From the NCBI RefSeq assembly GCF_033547155.1, contig NZ_CP137892.1, positions 2,976,001-3,040,000 of the forward strand: a stretch of 64,000 bases of DNA, in the 5' to 3' direction. The notes under the pieces were generated by a model, which was not told the DNA's origin, made no database searches, and worked only from the letters and a program-made list of their open reading frames with translations. Within the stretch, counting starts at the first letter, position 1; the number at the start of each line of letters is the position of its first letter. Source of the stretch: Pseudomonas benzenivorans (GTDB lineage: Bacteria; Pseudomonadota; Gammaproteobacteria; Pseudomonadales; Pseudomonadaceae). Below, piece after piece: positions 43,501-53,239 of the stretch. The translations under genes were made by a program, and so were the position numbers.

Positions 43501-43829
43501 TCCTGGAGGCGTTTTGTTGTTTCGCCTCACTCTAACCACGCCCATAAATTTACGCAACACTTGTTATGCAAATCTTTTGTTATGTTAATTTGCCTGGATG
43601 TAACCCTTTGTGTTCCGCAGGCTCCGGCTGACCCGCAGATGCCGGCTCCATCGGATGTCGGCAGGCTGGGCTGAGCGCGGTCAGGTTGCGCGGGCGGGAC
43701 GACAGCGTGCACTGCCAGTCACGCGTAGCGGCTGGCGTTGATAGTTATCGGAGGGAAGGCAGGGGGAAGGCACGCGGGTGCCGGAACCACAGAGGGTAAT
43801 GCGGCCTCAGTCGTCGGCGAACGCCGCGC
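43501..43829. other. 330-bp intergenic region, promoter of the nine-gene operon
   Basis: No gene is supported. It holds the shared operator at 43553-43568 with its promoter. A second inverted repeat, GCAAAT-N14-ATTTGC, lies around 43568-43594. The rest is GC-rich without signals. Confidence 0.5.
43528..43568 (-). promoter_or_regulatory. Operator-promoter of the nine-gene amine/acyl-CoA operon
   Basis: On the minus strand CATAACAAGTGTTGCG (43568-43553) is followed so that TTGCGT forms a -35, with TAGAGT 17 bp further on as a -10. The palindrome and the following AAATT are almost identical to the site at 18676-18699, and the -35/-10 spacing is the same. This is the best evidence that both operons share a repressor. 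Confidence 0.65.
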
Positions 43830-44885
43830 TCAGTCCCGGCTCGCCGTTCGCGCGGCGCGGTAGCGGCCAGGACTCATGCCGGTCCATTGGCGGAAGGCCC
43901 GGTGAAACGCGCTGGGCTCCTGAAAGCCGCAGCGGATGGCGATCTCGCTGATGCTCAGGCTGCTGTCGTTGAGATAGTCGAAGGCCAGCGCCTTGCGCAC
44001 CTCGTGCTTGAGCGCCTGATAGGAGAAGCCCTCGCGCTCCAGTTGTCGGCGAAAGGCCGACTCGCTCATGGCCACATCCAGGGCCATCTGGGTCTGCGAC
44101 GGCCAGTCCAGCTCGGGGGAGGCCTTCAGACGGCGATAGACGCCGGCCGCCAACCCAGCCCGATTGCGAAAGCGCACCACCACCCCTTCCGGCGCATGGC
44201 GCAGGAACTGCTTGAGGCTGGCGAAGTTGCGCACCGTCGGCAGGGACAACTGGGCGGCGCTGAACTCCACTTCGGTGCGCGGCGCATCGAACTCGATCCA
44301 GGGCCCCCAGAGCAGCGGATCGGCGCCATGGGGCGGCTGCGGATGGCCGAACTGGGTGTGATCCAGATTGATCCGGCGCCCTACCAGCCAACAGGCCACG
44401 CCGATCACCATGCTCAGGTAGATCTCCTCGGCGACGCTGCGGATGGCCTTATCCGCGATGCGGTTCTGCAGCACTATGGCGGCACGATTGCCACGCAGTT
44501 CCAGGTGCGCGTGGATATCCCGCAGGAACAGGTTGAAGCCGGACAGGCACTGGCGCAGCGCTCGCCGCAGATCCGGCTCGTGCACGACGCTGCGGCAGAT
44601 GATGGCGAAGGCGCCGCGGGGCATGCCTCCCGAGTCGAAGGCGAAGAACTCGTCGCCCAGCTCCTCGGTGAGCAGCAGCCATAGCCGCGCGACCGCCTCG
44701 GCCGGCACCCGCTGCGACGGATCGTCGAGCCGGGCAGACTCGATGCCGGCCTCACGCAGCAGCGCCTCGGCGCGTTGCGGCGCATGGGCCAAGCGGTGCA
44801 CGGCCGCCTTGACGAAATAGACCGCCACCGAATCACCCTTGCGGACGGCTCGTTCGTCAGAGCGCCCCGTACTAGAGGTTTTCAT
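43830..44885 (-). CDS. AraC-family transcriptional regulator
   Basis: A 351-residue regulator. The first 220 residues match the Arabinose_bd-type sensor domain (SVVHEPDLRRALRQCLSGFNLF, IYLSMVIGVACWLVG) common in AraC proteins of lipid and amino-acid catabolism. The C-terminal helix-turn-helix pair includes QTQMALDVAMSESAFRRQLE and CGFQEPSAFHRAFRQWTGMSPGRYR. It is divergent from the thiolase gene at 45001, so thiolase control is likely; the nine-gene operon on its other side is a further candidate. Start 44885 is chosen; the frame continues upstream without a better start. Confidence 0.86.
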   Translation of the reverse strand: MKTSSTGRSDERAVRKGDSVAVYFVKAAVHRLAHAPQRAEALLREAGIESARLDDPSQRVPAEAVARLWLLLTEELGDEFFAFDSGGMPRGAFAIICRSVVHEPDLRRALRQCLSGFNLFLRDIHAHLELRGNRAAIVLQNRIADKAIRSVAEEIYLSMVIGVACWLVGRRINLDHTQFGHPQPPHGADPLLWGPWIEFDAPRTEVEFSAAQLSLPTVRNFASLKQFLRHAPEGVVVRFRNRAGLAAGVYRRLKASPELDWPSQTQMALDVAMSESAFRRQLEREGFSYQALKHEVRKALAFDYLNDSSLSISEIAIRCGFQEPSAFHRAFRQWTGMSPGRYRAARTASRD

Positions 44886-44898
44886 AACACTCGATATG
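44883..44898 (+). promoter_or_regulatory. Weak match to the shared operator between AraC and thiolase genes
   Basis: CATAACACTCGATATG has the left half-site CATAAC and the ACTC spacer of the site at 59041, but the right half is degenerate (GATaTG for GTTaCG). It overlaps the AraC start codon and lies about 100 bp upstream of the thiolase gene. Confidence 0.25.
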
Positions 44899-45000
44899 TC
44901 CAAATTCGTCAGCCGCACCTGCGCAATTCTGGCATAGGAGACGGCCGGCCTCACGCCCTAGACTCGCGGTCATTCCACTACCGAACCAGGAGCGTCTCGG

Positions 45001-46185
45001 ATGAACAGACCCGAAGTTTACGTCGTCAGCGCGGTACGCACCGCCATCGGCACCTACGGCGGCACCCTGAAGGACACCCCGCCCGCCCAGCTCGCCACGC
45101 TGGTCGCTCGCGCCGCCCTCGAGCGGGCGAGCTGCGACCCGCAGCAGGTGGAGCATGTGGTGTTCGGCCACGTCATTCCCACCACCCCCAAGGACGCCTA
45201 CATCAGCCGCGTGGCGGCCCTGCAGGCCGGGATTCCCAAGGAGGCGCCGGCACTCACGGTCAACCGCCTGTGCGGCTCGGGCCTGCAGGCCATCGTCAAC
45301 GCCGCCCAGGGCCTGCTGCTGGGAGATTCGCGCATCGCCCTCGCCGGTGGCGCCGAATCCATGAGCCAGGGTGGCTATCTGGTGCCCAGCGTACGCTGGG
45401 GCGCGCGCATGGGCGATGCCAAGATGCTCGACTACATGCTCGGCGCCCTGCAGGACCCGCTGCACGGCATCCATATGGGCATCACCGCCGAGAACGTCGC
45501 CCAGTTGCACGGCATCAGCCGCGAAGAACAGGACGCCCTGGCCCTGCAGAGCCAGCAGCGCGCAGCCCGCGCCATCGCCGAAGGGCGCTTCGCCGAACAG
45601 ATCGTGCCGGTGGAGATCCAGACCCGCAAAGGCGTTATCCAATTCGAGACCGACGAGCACGTGCGCGGCGAGGTGACCCTGGAGCAATTGGCGAAGATGA
45701 AGCCGGCCTTCCGCGAGGGTGGCAGCGTCACCGCTGGCAATGCCTCGGGCCTTAACGACGGCGCCAGCGCCCTGCTGCTGGCCAGCGGCGAAGCGGTGAA
45801 GGAACAGGGACTGCAGCCCATGGCGCGTCTGGTGGCCTATGCCCACGCCGGCGTCGAGCCCACCCTGATGGGCCTCGGCCCGATCCCTGCGACCCGTCTG
45901 GCGCTGCAACGTGCCGGCCTGAGCCTGGCCGACCTCGACGTCATCGAGTCCAACGAAGCCTTCGCCGCCCAGGCCTGCGCGGTGGCGCATGCGCTGAGCT
46001 TCGATCCGGACAAGGTCAACCCCAACGGCTCCGGCATTTCCCTGGGCCACCCAGTGGGCGCCTCCGGCGCCATCATCGCTACCAAGGCGATCCATGAGCT
46101 GCACCGGATCAAGGGTCGCTATGCGCTGGCCACCATGTGCATCGGCGGCGGCCAAGGCATCGCCGTCATCTTCGAACGCGTCTGA
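45001..46185 (+). CDS. Acetyl-CoA C-acyltransferase (thiolase)
   Basis: A 394-residue biosynthetic/degradative thiolase. All catalytic motifs are intact: C91 in NRLCGSG, N318-E-A-F, H350 in GHPVGASG and C380 in CIGGGQG. It would split 3-ketoacyl-CoA into acetyl-CoA and a shortened acyl-CoA, the last step of a beta-oxidation round. It is followed by a TetR gene and an acyl-CoA dehydrogenase on the same strand. CAGGAG lies before the ATG. Confidence 0.93.
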   Translation: MNRPEVYVVSAVRTAIGTYGGTLKDTPPAQLATLVARAALERASCDPQQVEHVVFGHVIPTTPKDAYISRVAALQAGIPKEAPALTVNRLCGSGLQAIVNAAQGLLLGDSRIALAGGAESMSQGGYLVPSVRWGARMGDAKMLDYMLGALQDPLHGIHMGITAENVAQLHGISREEQDALALQSQQRAARAIAEGRFAEQIVPVEIQTRKGVIQFETDEHVRGEVTLEQLAKMKPAFREGGSVTAGNASGLNDGASALLLASGEAVKEQGLQPMARLVAYAHAGVEPTLMGLGPIPATRLALQRAGLSLADLDVIESNEAFAAQACAVAHALSFDPDKVNPNGSGISLGHPVGASGAIIATKAIHELHRIKGRYALATMCIGGGQGIAVIFERV

Positions 46186-46306
46186 CGGGGCCGGTCGGGA
46201 AATGCGCCAGCACCCAACCCACGACGAGGGTTCTGCGCACCCGGCCGGCTCCTTCGGCGCGTCTCGAACACGCTGCTCCCGAACACCGTCTCTGAGGGGT
46301 TGCAAT

Positions 46307-46912
46307 ATGAACACAGCCAAGTGCATGGAGCCCATCTCGCGCCCTGCCGGAACCGGCTCGCGCTTCGAGCGCAACCGCCCCAGGGCCCTGGAACTGTTTG
46401 CCCAACGCGGCTTCGCCCAAGTCAGCCTGCGCGAGCTGGCCAGCCACCTCGAACTGACCGCCGGCTCGCTCTACAACCACTGTTCCAGCAAGGAGGAGTT
46501 GCTTCAGGAGTTCATTGAGGAACATTACATGGCGCTGTTGTCGCTGTTCGACCGTCGCCATCAGCGCGAATCGGCCAGTGCGACCCTGCAGGAGGTGATC
46601 CAGCGTCTTGTAGCGCTCCACGAGTCCCATCCCCTGCACTTCCAGCTGGCAACCCGCGACGCCGGCTGCCTGAAGCCAAGCCGACGGCAGTACATCGATC
46701 GGCTGCGTCAGCAGGTACAGCGCAAGCTCTACGCGCTGCTCGGCACCACCGGCTGCAACGCCCCCGATCAGAGCGTTGCGACCCTCGAGTTGTTCGAGCA
46801 CTTGCCGCTGTGGCTCTCGCGCTACCCGCTGAACGAGCGGCAGCGCTGCGAAACCCTGGTGCGCCTGCTGACGGCCACCACCCCCTTGTCGACTTCGGAG
46901 AACCGACCATGA
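46307..46912 (+). CDS. TetR-family regulator
   Basis: A 201-residue regulator with a TetR helix-turn-helix (FAQVSLRELASHLELTAGSLYNHCSSKEELL, split around residues 36-66). The ligand domain is TetR_C-like with many Leu and His residues. Its stop codon overlaps the start of the acyl-CoA dehydrogenase gene (ATGA), so the pair is cotranslated. It probably represses this thiolase/dehydrogenase unit in response to an acyl-CoA. ATG 46307 follows GAGGGG; ATG 46325 is a possible alternative. Confidence 0.85.
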   Translation: MNTAKCMEPISRPAGTGSRFERNRPRALELFAQRGFAQVSLRELASHLELTAGSLYNHCSSKEELLQEFIEEHYMALLSLFDRRHQRESASATLQEVIQRLVALHESHPLHFQLATRDAGCLKPSRRQYIDRLRQQVQRKLYALLGTTGCNAPDQSVATLELFEHLPLWLSRYPLNERQRCETLVRLLTATTPLSTSENRP

Positions 46913-48681
46913 GCAACTACCAGGCGCCCCTGCGCGATATCCGCTTCGTCCTTAGTGAAGTCTTCGACGTCGGCAGACAATGGGCCGCCTTACCAGGGCT
47001 CGCCGACAGCCTGGACATGGATACCGCCCAAGCCATCCTCGAGGAAGCCGGCAAGGTCACCGCCGGGATAGTCGCCCCGCTCAACCGCAGCGGCGACGAG
47101 GAAGGCTGCTCCTGGGAAAACGGCGCGGTGAAGACCCCGGCCGGTTTCCCCGAGGCCTACCGCACCTATGCCGAAGGCGGCTGGGTCGGTGTCGGCGGTT
47201 CGCCCGAATTCGGCGGCATGGGCATGCCCAAGGTGATCGGCGTGCAGGTCGAGGAAATGGTCAACTCGGCCAACCTGTCCTTCGGTCTGTACCCGATGCT
47301 GACCGCCGGCGCCTGCCTGTCGATCCTCAATCACGCCAGCGAAGCGCTGAAGGCGCAGTACCTGCCGAACATGTACGCCGGCGTCTGGACCGGCTCCATG
47401 TGCCTGACCGAACCGCACGCCGGCACCGACCTGGGCATCATCAGAACCCGCGCCGAACCCCAGGCCGACGGCAGCTACAAGGTCAGCGGCACCAAGATCT
47501 TTATCACCGGCGGGGAACATGATCTCACCGAGAACATCATCCACCTGGTGCTGGCCAAACTGCCGGACGCGCCGGCCGGTCCCAAGGGCATCTCGCTGTT
47601 CCTGGTGCCGAAGGTGATGGTGGGTGCCGACGGTTCGCTGGGCGAGAAAAACTCGCTGTCCTGCGGTTCGATTGAGCACAAGATGGGCATCAAGGCCTCG
47701 GCCACCTGCGTGATGAACTTCGACGGCGCCACCGGCTACCTGGTCGGCGAGGTGAACAAAGGGCTCAGCGCCATGTTCACCATGATGAATTACGAGCGCC
47801 TGGGGGTCGGCATCCAGGGCCTGGCCCTGGGCGAGCGCAGCTACCAGAGCGCCGTCGAGTACGCCCGCGAGCGCATCCAGGGCCGTGCGCCGACCGGCCC
47901 GCTGGCCAAGGACAAGGTCGCCGACCCGATCATCGTGCACCCGGACGTGCGCCGCATGCTGCTGACCATGAAGGCGCTGAACGAGGGCGGCCGCGCCTTC
48001 TCCAGCTACGTCGCCATGCAACTGGACACCGCCAAGTACAGCGAGGACGCCGCCACCCGCAAGCGCGCCGAGGAACTGGTCGCCCTGCTGACTCCGGTGG
48101 CCAAGGCCTTCCTCACCGACATGGGCCTGGAAACCACCATCCACGGCCAGCAGATCTTCGGCGGCCATGGCTTTATCCGCGAATGGGGCCAGGAGCAGCT
48201 GATCCGCGACTGCCGCATCACCCAGATCTACGAGGGCACCAACGGCATCCAAGCCCTGGACCTACTGGGACGCAAGGTTCTCGCCGATGGCGGCAAAGCG
48301 CTGGACGAATTCCTTACGGAAATCCGTCTCTACGCCCAAGAGCCCGGCGTTGAGCATCGCGATGCGCTGCTGGATGCAGTGCAACAACTCGAGGAGTCCA
48401 GTGAATGGGTACGTGACCGGGCCGAGCAGGACCCGCGCCAGGTAGGAGCCGCCTCGGTGGAGTACCTGCACCTGTTCGGCTATGTCGCCTATGCCTACGT
48501 CTGGTCGCGAATGGCCAGCACGGCAAAAGCCAAACTGGCCTCTGACCCGGGCTTCTACTCGGCGAAACAGGCCACCGCACGCTTCTTCTTCAAGCGCATT
48601 CTTCCCCGCATCGAAGGTTTGATCGCTTGCATGCGCGGCGGCGCCGACAGCCTCTATGAACTGATGGCGGATCAGTTCTAA
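46909..48681 (+). CDS. Acyl-CoA dehydrogenase, long (DmdC/FadE-like)
   Basis: A 590-residue flavoprotein of the long acyl-CoA dehydrogenase type that has a C-terminal extension of about 150 residues. Motifs: MCLTEPHAGTDLG, VSGTKIFITGGEHDL, ETTIHGQQIFGGHGFIREWG and the catalytic Glu in IYEGTNGIQALDLLGRK. Family members oxidise fatty acyl-CoAs or 3-methylmercaptopropionyl-CoA. With the thiolase it forms a partial beta-oxidation set. GGAG lies 7 bases before the ATG, which overlaps the TetR stop codon. A strong terminator follows. Confidence 0.92.
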   Translation: MSNYQAPLRDIRFVLSEVFDVGRQWAALPGLADSLDMDTAQAILEEAGKVTAGIVAPLNRSGDEEGCSWENGAVKTPAGFPEAYRTYAEGGWVGVGGSPEFGGMGMPKVIGVQVEEMVNSANLSFGLYPMLTAGACLSILNHASEALKAQYLPNMYAGVWTGSMCLTEPHAGTDLGIIRTRAEPQADGSYKVSGTKIFITGGEHDLTENIIHLVLAKLPDAPAGPKGISLFLVPKVMVGADGSLGEKNSLSCGSIEHKMGIKASATCVMNFDGATGYLVGEVNKGLSAMFTMMNYERLGVGIQGLALGERSYQSAVEYARERIQGRAPTGPLAKDKVADPIIVHPDVRRMLLTMKALNEGGRAFSSYVAMQLDTAKYSEDAATRKRAEELVALLTPVAKAFLTDMGLETTIHGQQIFGGHGFIREWGQEQLIRDCRITQIYEGTNGIQALDLLGRKVLADGGKALDEFLTEIRLYAQEPGVEHRDALLDAVQQLEESSEWVRDRAEQDPRQVGAASVEYLHLFGYVAYAYVWSRMASTAKAKLASDPGFYSAKQATARFFFKRILPRIEGLIACMRGGADSLYELMADQF

Positions 48682-48733
48682 CCCTCCTCCAGCGGGGCCG
48701 GTTCACCCTGCCCCGCGACCACGTTGAGCGTTC

Positions 48734-48758
48734 GCGCGGCGTAAGCCGCGCTTTTTTA
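48734..48758 (+). terminator. Intrinsic terminator of the thiolase-TetR-dehydrogenase operon
   Basis: GCGCGGC-GTAA-GCCGCGC followed by six T residues, about 50 bp after the stop codon. Confidence 0.92.
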
Positions 48759-48934
48759 TTCGATGCGCCCTGAACTCGGGGCGCCGGCCAAGTGATCGCC
48801 GCCATGTCGCCCCGGCTGCGCGGCTACACTGATAGCAGAGCCTGGCCAGCCCAGCCCGCGCGCCTGGCTACAGGCAGCAGCACGGCAGGAACCTCCCACT
48901 ATCGCGCCGCTGCATGACCGCTGGAGGAGCGACT

Positions 48935-51112
48935 ATGGCAGCTGTTCAGCTTCGTGCTATCCGCGCGCCTTTACCCGCCGCGGAGCTCGACAGCTTCGTC
49001 AAGCTGACGGCGCTCGCCTGCCAGATGCCAATAGTCATGCTGATTTTTCCAGTCCAAGACAGTGACGGGTGCGGCGCGCTGCTGGGCATGGCCGATGGCG
49101 AGCGTTACTGGCAAGGCGCGTTGAGCGCAGCCATCACCGCCGCCCAAGAACGGGTCCAGGTGGCCGATGCCTCGACCAACGAGCAATTGCGCCACTGCGA
49201 CCTGGTAGCCGGGCCGCCTTACATCAAGTGCTTCGCCAGTGTCCCCATCGCCCTGGCGGGACGCGACCCGGCCGGCGTGCTGGCGGTCGCCGACACCCTA
49301 TCGAAGGCCCTCGACGCCTCGCAGCTAGAGGCCCTCGAGCTGCTGGCCCGACAAATCACCGCCTCGATAGAGCAACGCAGCGACCTACGTGAGCTGGCGG
49401 ATCGGCTCACCCGGGAACTGGGCGAGCTCGATGGTCTCCGGGAGAGCCAACGCATCTTGCAGACCCTGATCGGCAACCTCCCGGGCGTGGCGTATCGCTG
49501 TCGCAGCGACCTGTCCTGGCGCCTCGAACTGGTCAGCGAGGGATGTCTGCAACTTACCGGTTATGCCGCTGACGATCTGATCGAGGGGCGGGTCAAGATG
49601 GCGGAAATTATTCACCCCGATGACCTTCCGGCGCTCCGCCGAGGGGTTGCCAAGGCCTTGAAGAGACAGGAGCCTTATCAGTCCACCTATCGGATCCAGA
49701 CGCCAGCAGGGCAGACCAAATGGGTCTGGGACAAGGGCTGCGGCGTCTATTCCGCAGATGGAGAGGTGCTGGCTCTGGAGGGCTTCATCACCGATATCAG
49801 TGAGCTCAAGTGCGCCGAAGAGCGCATACGGAGAATGGCCTATTTCGACGAATTGACCGGCCTACCCAATCGACTCTCCATGCACGAGGCCCTGAGCACA
49901 GCCATCGCCCGCTCCGGCGACTCGCACGCCCCACTGGCCCTGCTGCATGTCGAAGTCGACAAATTCAGGGAAATCAACGAAACCCTGGGTTACCACGAAG
50001 GCGACCGGCTCTTGCAAGCGCTCGCGGCCAGGCTGCAAGAGCGTGGAGGAGCCCTGGAAACGCTGGCGCGCATCGCCGAATCCTCCTTTGCCCTGCTGCT
50101 ACCGGGGCAGGACGCCAGTCACGCGATGCAAGTAGCACGCAATGTAGTGCAGACGCTCAATGCGCCGCTGGCCCTGGGCGAACTGCTGGTCCACAGCGAC
50201 TGCAGTGTCGGCATCACGCTGTTCCCCGGACATGGCAACGACCCCGACGCCCTGATGCGTCGCGCGAATGTCGCACGCTACGGCGCTAAACAGGGCACGG
50301 AGAAAGTGGCGATATACGCCGGCTCGCTGGATAGCGAGAACACCCAAAGGCTGTCCCTGATGACCGACCTGCGGCACGCCATTGATCGAGACGAACTGCT
50401 CCTGCTGTTTCAACCCAAGCTGCGCATGGGCTCGAAACGAGTCACTGGTGTGGAAGCCCTAGTGCGCTGGGAACATCCCGAACGAGGCCTGATCAGCCCC
50501 AGTCAGTTCATCACCTTCGCGGAGCGCGCGGGCCTGATCACCAAGCTGACCTACTGGGTACTGGCCGCCGCCGTTCGGGAAAGCTACCTGTGGCATGACG
50601 CGGGTCGAGCCGTTCCCATTGCCATCAATCTGTCCCCCCACGACATCCGCGACCCGCAGCTCATCGAGCAGATCTCGCGCGCCCTGCAAACCTGGGGAGG
50701 GGCCCCGGACTGGATTCAGTTCGAGCTGACCGAGAGCTGCATCATGGAAGACCTGGCGGCCGCCCGGCAGGTCCTCGTGCGGTTGCGCGAGGCGGGCTTC
50801 AAGATATTTATCGATGACTTCGGCACCGGCTACTCATCCCTGTCCTACCTGAGAAAGCTGCCGGTGGACTACATCAAGATCGATCAGTCCTTCGTCATTG
50901 GCCTGGGTAGCGACAAGGAGTCGGCGGCCATCGTCAAGTCGATCATCGAGCTGGCCCATAGCCTGGGCATCGAGGTGGTCGCCGAAGGGGTGGAATCGAC
51001 CGAGGCGATGGACATGCTTTCCGGCTGGGGCTGCGAGGAGGCCCAAGGCTATTGCATCAGCAAGCCGATCTCAGGGCGCGACTTCCAATCCTGGAATCGC
51101 GCCTTCGCCTAA
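48935..51112 (+). CDS. GAF-PAS-(degenerate GGDEF)-EAL c-di-GMP phosphodiesterase
   Basis: A 725-residue soluble signalling protein. Domains: GAF (about residues 10-150), PAS with PAC (about 185-300), GGDEF and EAL. The GGDEF signature is lost: A381-E-S-S-F385 stands in its place, so cyclase activity is unlikely. The EAL domain keeps its key residues: E507 in GVEALVRWEHP, FELTES, FIDDFGTGYSS and EVVAEGVES. It therefore probably hydrolyses c-di-GMP, with GAF and PAS as sensors. ATG 48935 follows GGAGGAG by 5 bases; the ATG at 48914 would place that site inside the gene. Confidence 0.9.
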   Translation: MAAVQLRAIRAPLPAAELDSFVKLTALACQMPIVMLIFPVQDSDGCGALLGMADGERYWQGALSAAITAAQERVQVADASTNEQLRHCDLVAGPPYIKCFASVPIALAGRDPAGVLAVADTLSKALDASQLEALELLARQITASIEQRSDLRELADRLTRELGELDGLRESQRILQTLIGNLPGVAYRCRSDLSWRLELVSEGCLQLTGYAADDLIEGRVKMAEIIHPDDLPALRRGVAKALKRQEPYQSTYRIQTPAGQTKWVWDKGCGVYSADGEVLALEGFITDISELKCAEERIRRMAYFDELTGLPNRLSMHEALSTAIARSGDSHAPLALLHVEVDKFREINETLGYHEGDRLLQALAARLQERGGALETLARIAESSFALLLPGQDASHAMQVARNVVQTLNAPLALGELLVHSDCSVGITLFPGHGNDPDALMRRANVARYGAKQGTEKVAIYAGSLDSENTQRLSLMTDLRHAIDRDELLLLFQPKLRMGSKRVTGVEALVRWEHPERGLISPSQFITFAERAGLITKLTYWVLAAAVRESYLWHDAGRAVPIAINLSPHDIRDPQLIEQISRALQTWGGAPDWIQFELTESCIMEDLAAARQVLVRLREAGFKIFIDDFGTGYSSLSYLRKLPVDYIKIDQSFVIGLGSDKESAAIVKSIIELAHSLGIEVVAEGVESTEAMDMLSGWGCEEAQGYCISKPISGRDFQSWNRAFA

Positions 51113-51134
51113 ACATGCCCTCCCCGCTGGCTAG

Positions 51135-52121
51135 CTAGACCGCTCTGGCGGTCAGCATTTCCTGGATTTTCTGGGTGGCCTCGCGCGTCCTGCCGGCGAG
51201 CTTCTTCACCTCGTCGGCCACCACGGCGAAGCCACGCCCTTGTTCGCCTGCCCGGGCCGCCTCTATCGCTGCATTGAGCGCGAGCAGGTTGGTCTGGTCG
51301 GCAATGCCCTTGATCACGCTCACCACCTGCGAAATCTGCTCGTAGGTGGTCTTCATGCCGGCCTGCTCGCGTGCGCGAATGGTCTCCGCGAGCCGTTCGT
51401 CCGAGATATCACGTACGGCACCGATAATCCGGCAGAGTTTGCCATCGCGATCCAGGACACCTTGGCCGCGCTCGCGGAACCACACCTCGCCCCGGCTCTT
51501 GTGTCTCATCCGATACTCGACCGTATAGGGTGAAGATATGTCGCCGGCTCGCAAGTACTCGGTAAACGCCGCTACGACTCGGTTCAGATCATCCGGATTA
51601 ACGATCGAGTAGTATCCTTCCAGGTCATTCTGGAAGTCCCGCTCCGAGTAGCCAAGCAGATCGCGGAACTGCTGTGACCACCGTAGCTGGTTGTCCGGGT
51701 GAGTCGGATCCCCGTCGACGATTACCAGTTCCCAGCAAACCTCCGTCAGCAGGTTTCTGGTCACCTCCCAGACCTCTTCCCGCTCTGCGCACGCGGCCAG
51801 GCGCTCGTCCAAGGCATGCAGCTTGTGCCGGCCGTCTTCGACGTCACCCCGCAGTTGCCCCAGCTCGTCTCGGGCGCTCTGCAGACACTCGCCCAACTCA
51901 CGGACCAGGTCACTCTCGTCATCGAGAGGGGTCATCACAGCAGCGGCCTCGGCCTGACGACCAAACCAGCGCTCCAGATTAGCGAAGCTATCGAGCAGCT
52001 CAGGATAGCGACCGATCAGGTCGCACCGATATGACGCCTGGTCCGACTGGCCGTTCAATAATGAGGATATTCTCAGGCTGACTTCCCCTGCCAAGCGTTT
52101 CAGTTTTCTTCCGGCAAACAT
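51135..52121 (-). CDS. Soluble PAS/chemoreceptor-signalling-domain protein
   Basis: A 328-residue protein without membrane segments. The N-terminal third is helical coiled coil (about residues 40-115). A PAS domain with PAC follows (about 125-245; [35 protein letters not shown]). The C terminus is the chemoreceptor hairpin tip, [20 protein letters not shown] and [18 protein letters not shown]. The signalling domain is short, as in cytoplasmic Aer-like or McpS-like proteins, and probably contacts CheA/CheW. It is convergent with the phosphodiesterase gene, with only 22 bp between stops. Confidence 0.88.
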   Translation of the reverse strand: MFAGRKLKRLAGEVSLRISSLLNGQSDQASYRCDLIGRYPELLDSFANLERWFGRQAEAAAVMTPLDDESDLVRELGECLQSARDELGQLRGDVEDGRHKLHALDERLAACAEREEVWEVTRNLLTEVCWELVIVDGDPTHPDNQLRWSQQFRDLLGYSERDFQNDLEGYYSIVNPDDLNRVVAAFTEYLRAGDISSPYTVEYRMRHKSRGEVWFRERGQGVLDRDGKLCRIIGAVRDISDERLAETIRAREQAGMKTTYEQISQVVSVIKGIADQTNLLALNAAIEAARAGEQGRGFAVVADEVKKLAGRTREATQKIQEMLTARAV

Positions 52122-52145
52122 AATCCCTCCGGTCTAGACAGTCGC

Positions 52146-52184
52146 AAAAAAAGGGGCCGAGCGTCGAATGACGGCAAGGCCCCC
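52146..52184 (-). terminator. Terminator of the DUF1329-DUF1302-RND-YCF48 operon
   Basis: On the minus strand GGGGCC and GGCCCC arms (52178-52183 and 52153-52158), with a further inner stem, are followed by a run of seven T residues (52146-52152). It lies about 80 bp beyond the YCF48 gene stop. Confidence 0.75.
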
Positions 52185-52262
52185 TGAAAAGGGTCAAACA
52201 ACAATAGGTTGGCGGATCGCAGCGCTGCGCGACCGGCGCCGGCAACAGCCGTAACTAGACCG

Positions 52263-53228
52263 TCACTGGCCCTGTGCGGCTATCACGCCGCGCCGGGAGA
52301 ACAGAACGGGTCGATCACCGCCAGCGAGCAGAGCGGCGGTCAGCGAGACCCCATCCACGGTGTCATTCCGCTGGAATGAGCGGCCCCCATCGCGGCTATG
52401 CACCAGCAAACCGTCGAGACCTGCGACCAGCACCTGGCGTCCCGCAGCGACTATGGAGGTGACCGAGCTCTTGCTCTGCAGGGGCACGCGCTGCCAGCTA
52501 CGCCCGTCTGCCGAGCCATGCAGCAGCGTGCCGCGCTGGCCACCGACCAGTAGCGAGCCATCGGCCAGCGCCGCGCCCGACCACAGGGTGCCCTCATAGC
52601 CGGTGTCCAGATAGCGCCAGCGCCTGCCGAAGTCGACGGAATGCAGCACCTGGCCGCGCTCCGCGGTGGCATACAGGCCGCCCTTGGCGTCGGCGAACAA
52701 CCCCATCAGGTTGAGGTCGGCCCGGCCATAGCCCGCCGGCGCCTCCAGCCTCTGCTCGCGCCAGGTCTGCCCGCCGTCGTCGGTGGTCAGCACCAACGAC
52801 CAGAGACCGACGGCGACCCCCTGCCGGGCATTGAAGAAGTGCACGGCGAACAGCGGGCGGTCCTCTTCGCTGGACAACCGCTGGATCTGCCAGGAGTCGC
52901 CGCCGTCGCTGCTGGCCAGGATCGCCCCCCAATGACCGACCGCCCAGCCATGCTGCGCGTCGGCGAAGCTGACCCCGGTCAGCGGCGTGGAAACCGGTAC
53001 CGAGCCGGCCTGGCGAAAGCTCTGGCCCTGGTCGTCGGACAGCAGCACCACGCCATGGTCGCCCACGGCTACCATGCGCCCGCCGGCCCAATCGGCATCG
53101 AGCATGGTCGCCGCGCTGGCATGGCTCGCCGGCACGGCCCGCTCGGCGCGCAGCGGTTGCGCCTGCACGCTGGCGAGCGGCAGCGCTGCCGCGAGCAGCG
53201 CACCCATCAAGAAAAACGCGTATCGCAT
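52263..53228 (-). CDS. YCF48/BNR-repeat periplasmic protein
   Basis: A 321-residue secreted protein: signal peptide (YAFFLMGALLAAALPLASVQAQ), then six to seven beta-propeller blades with YCF48/sialidase-like Asp-box patterns (SDDQGQSFRQAG, SSDGGDSWQIQ, TTDDGGQTWRE, SADGRSWQRV, SRDGGRSFQRN). YCF48-type proteins assist assembly of membrane complexes; here one is encoded directly after an MmpL-like pump, 11 bp away, and probably works with it. This gene neighbourhood is seen in clusters for breakdown of hydrophobic compounds. Confidence 0.88.
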   Translation of the reverse strand: MRYAFFLMGALLAAALPLASVQAQPLRAERAVPASHASAATMLDADWAGGRMVAVGDHGVVLLSDDQGQSFRQAGSVPVSTPLTGVSFADAQHGWAVGHWGAILASSDGGDSWQIQRLSSEEDRPLFAVHFFNARQGVAVGLWSLVLTTDDGGQTWREQRLEAPAGYGRADLNLMGLFADAKGGLYATAERGQVLHSVDFGRRWRYLDTGYEGTLWSGAALADGSLLVGGQRGTLLHGSADGRSWQRVPLQSKSSVTSIVAAGRQVLVAGLDGLLVHSRDGGRSFQRNDTVDGVSLTAALLAGGDRPVLFSRRGVIAAQGQ

Positions 53229-53239
53229 CTGCTCTCTCC

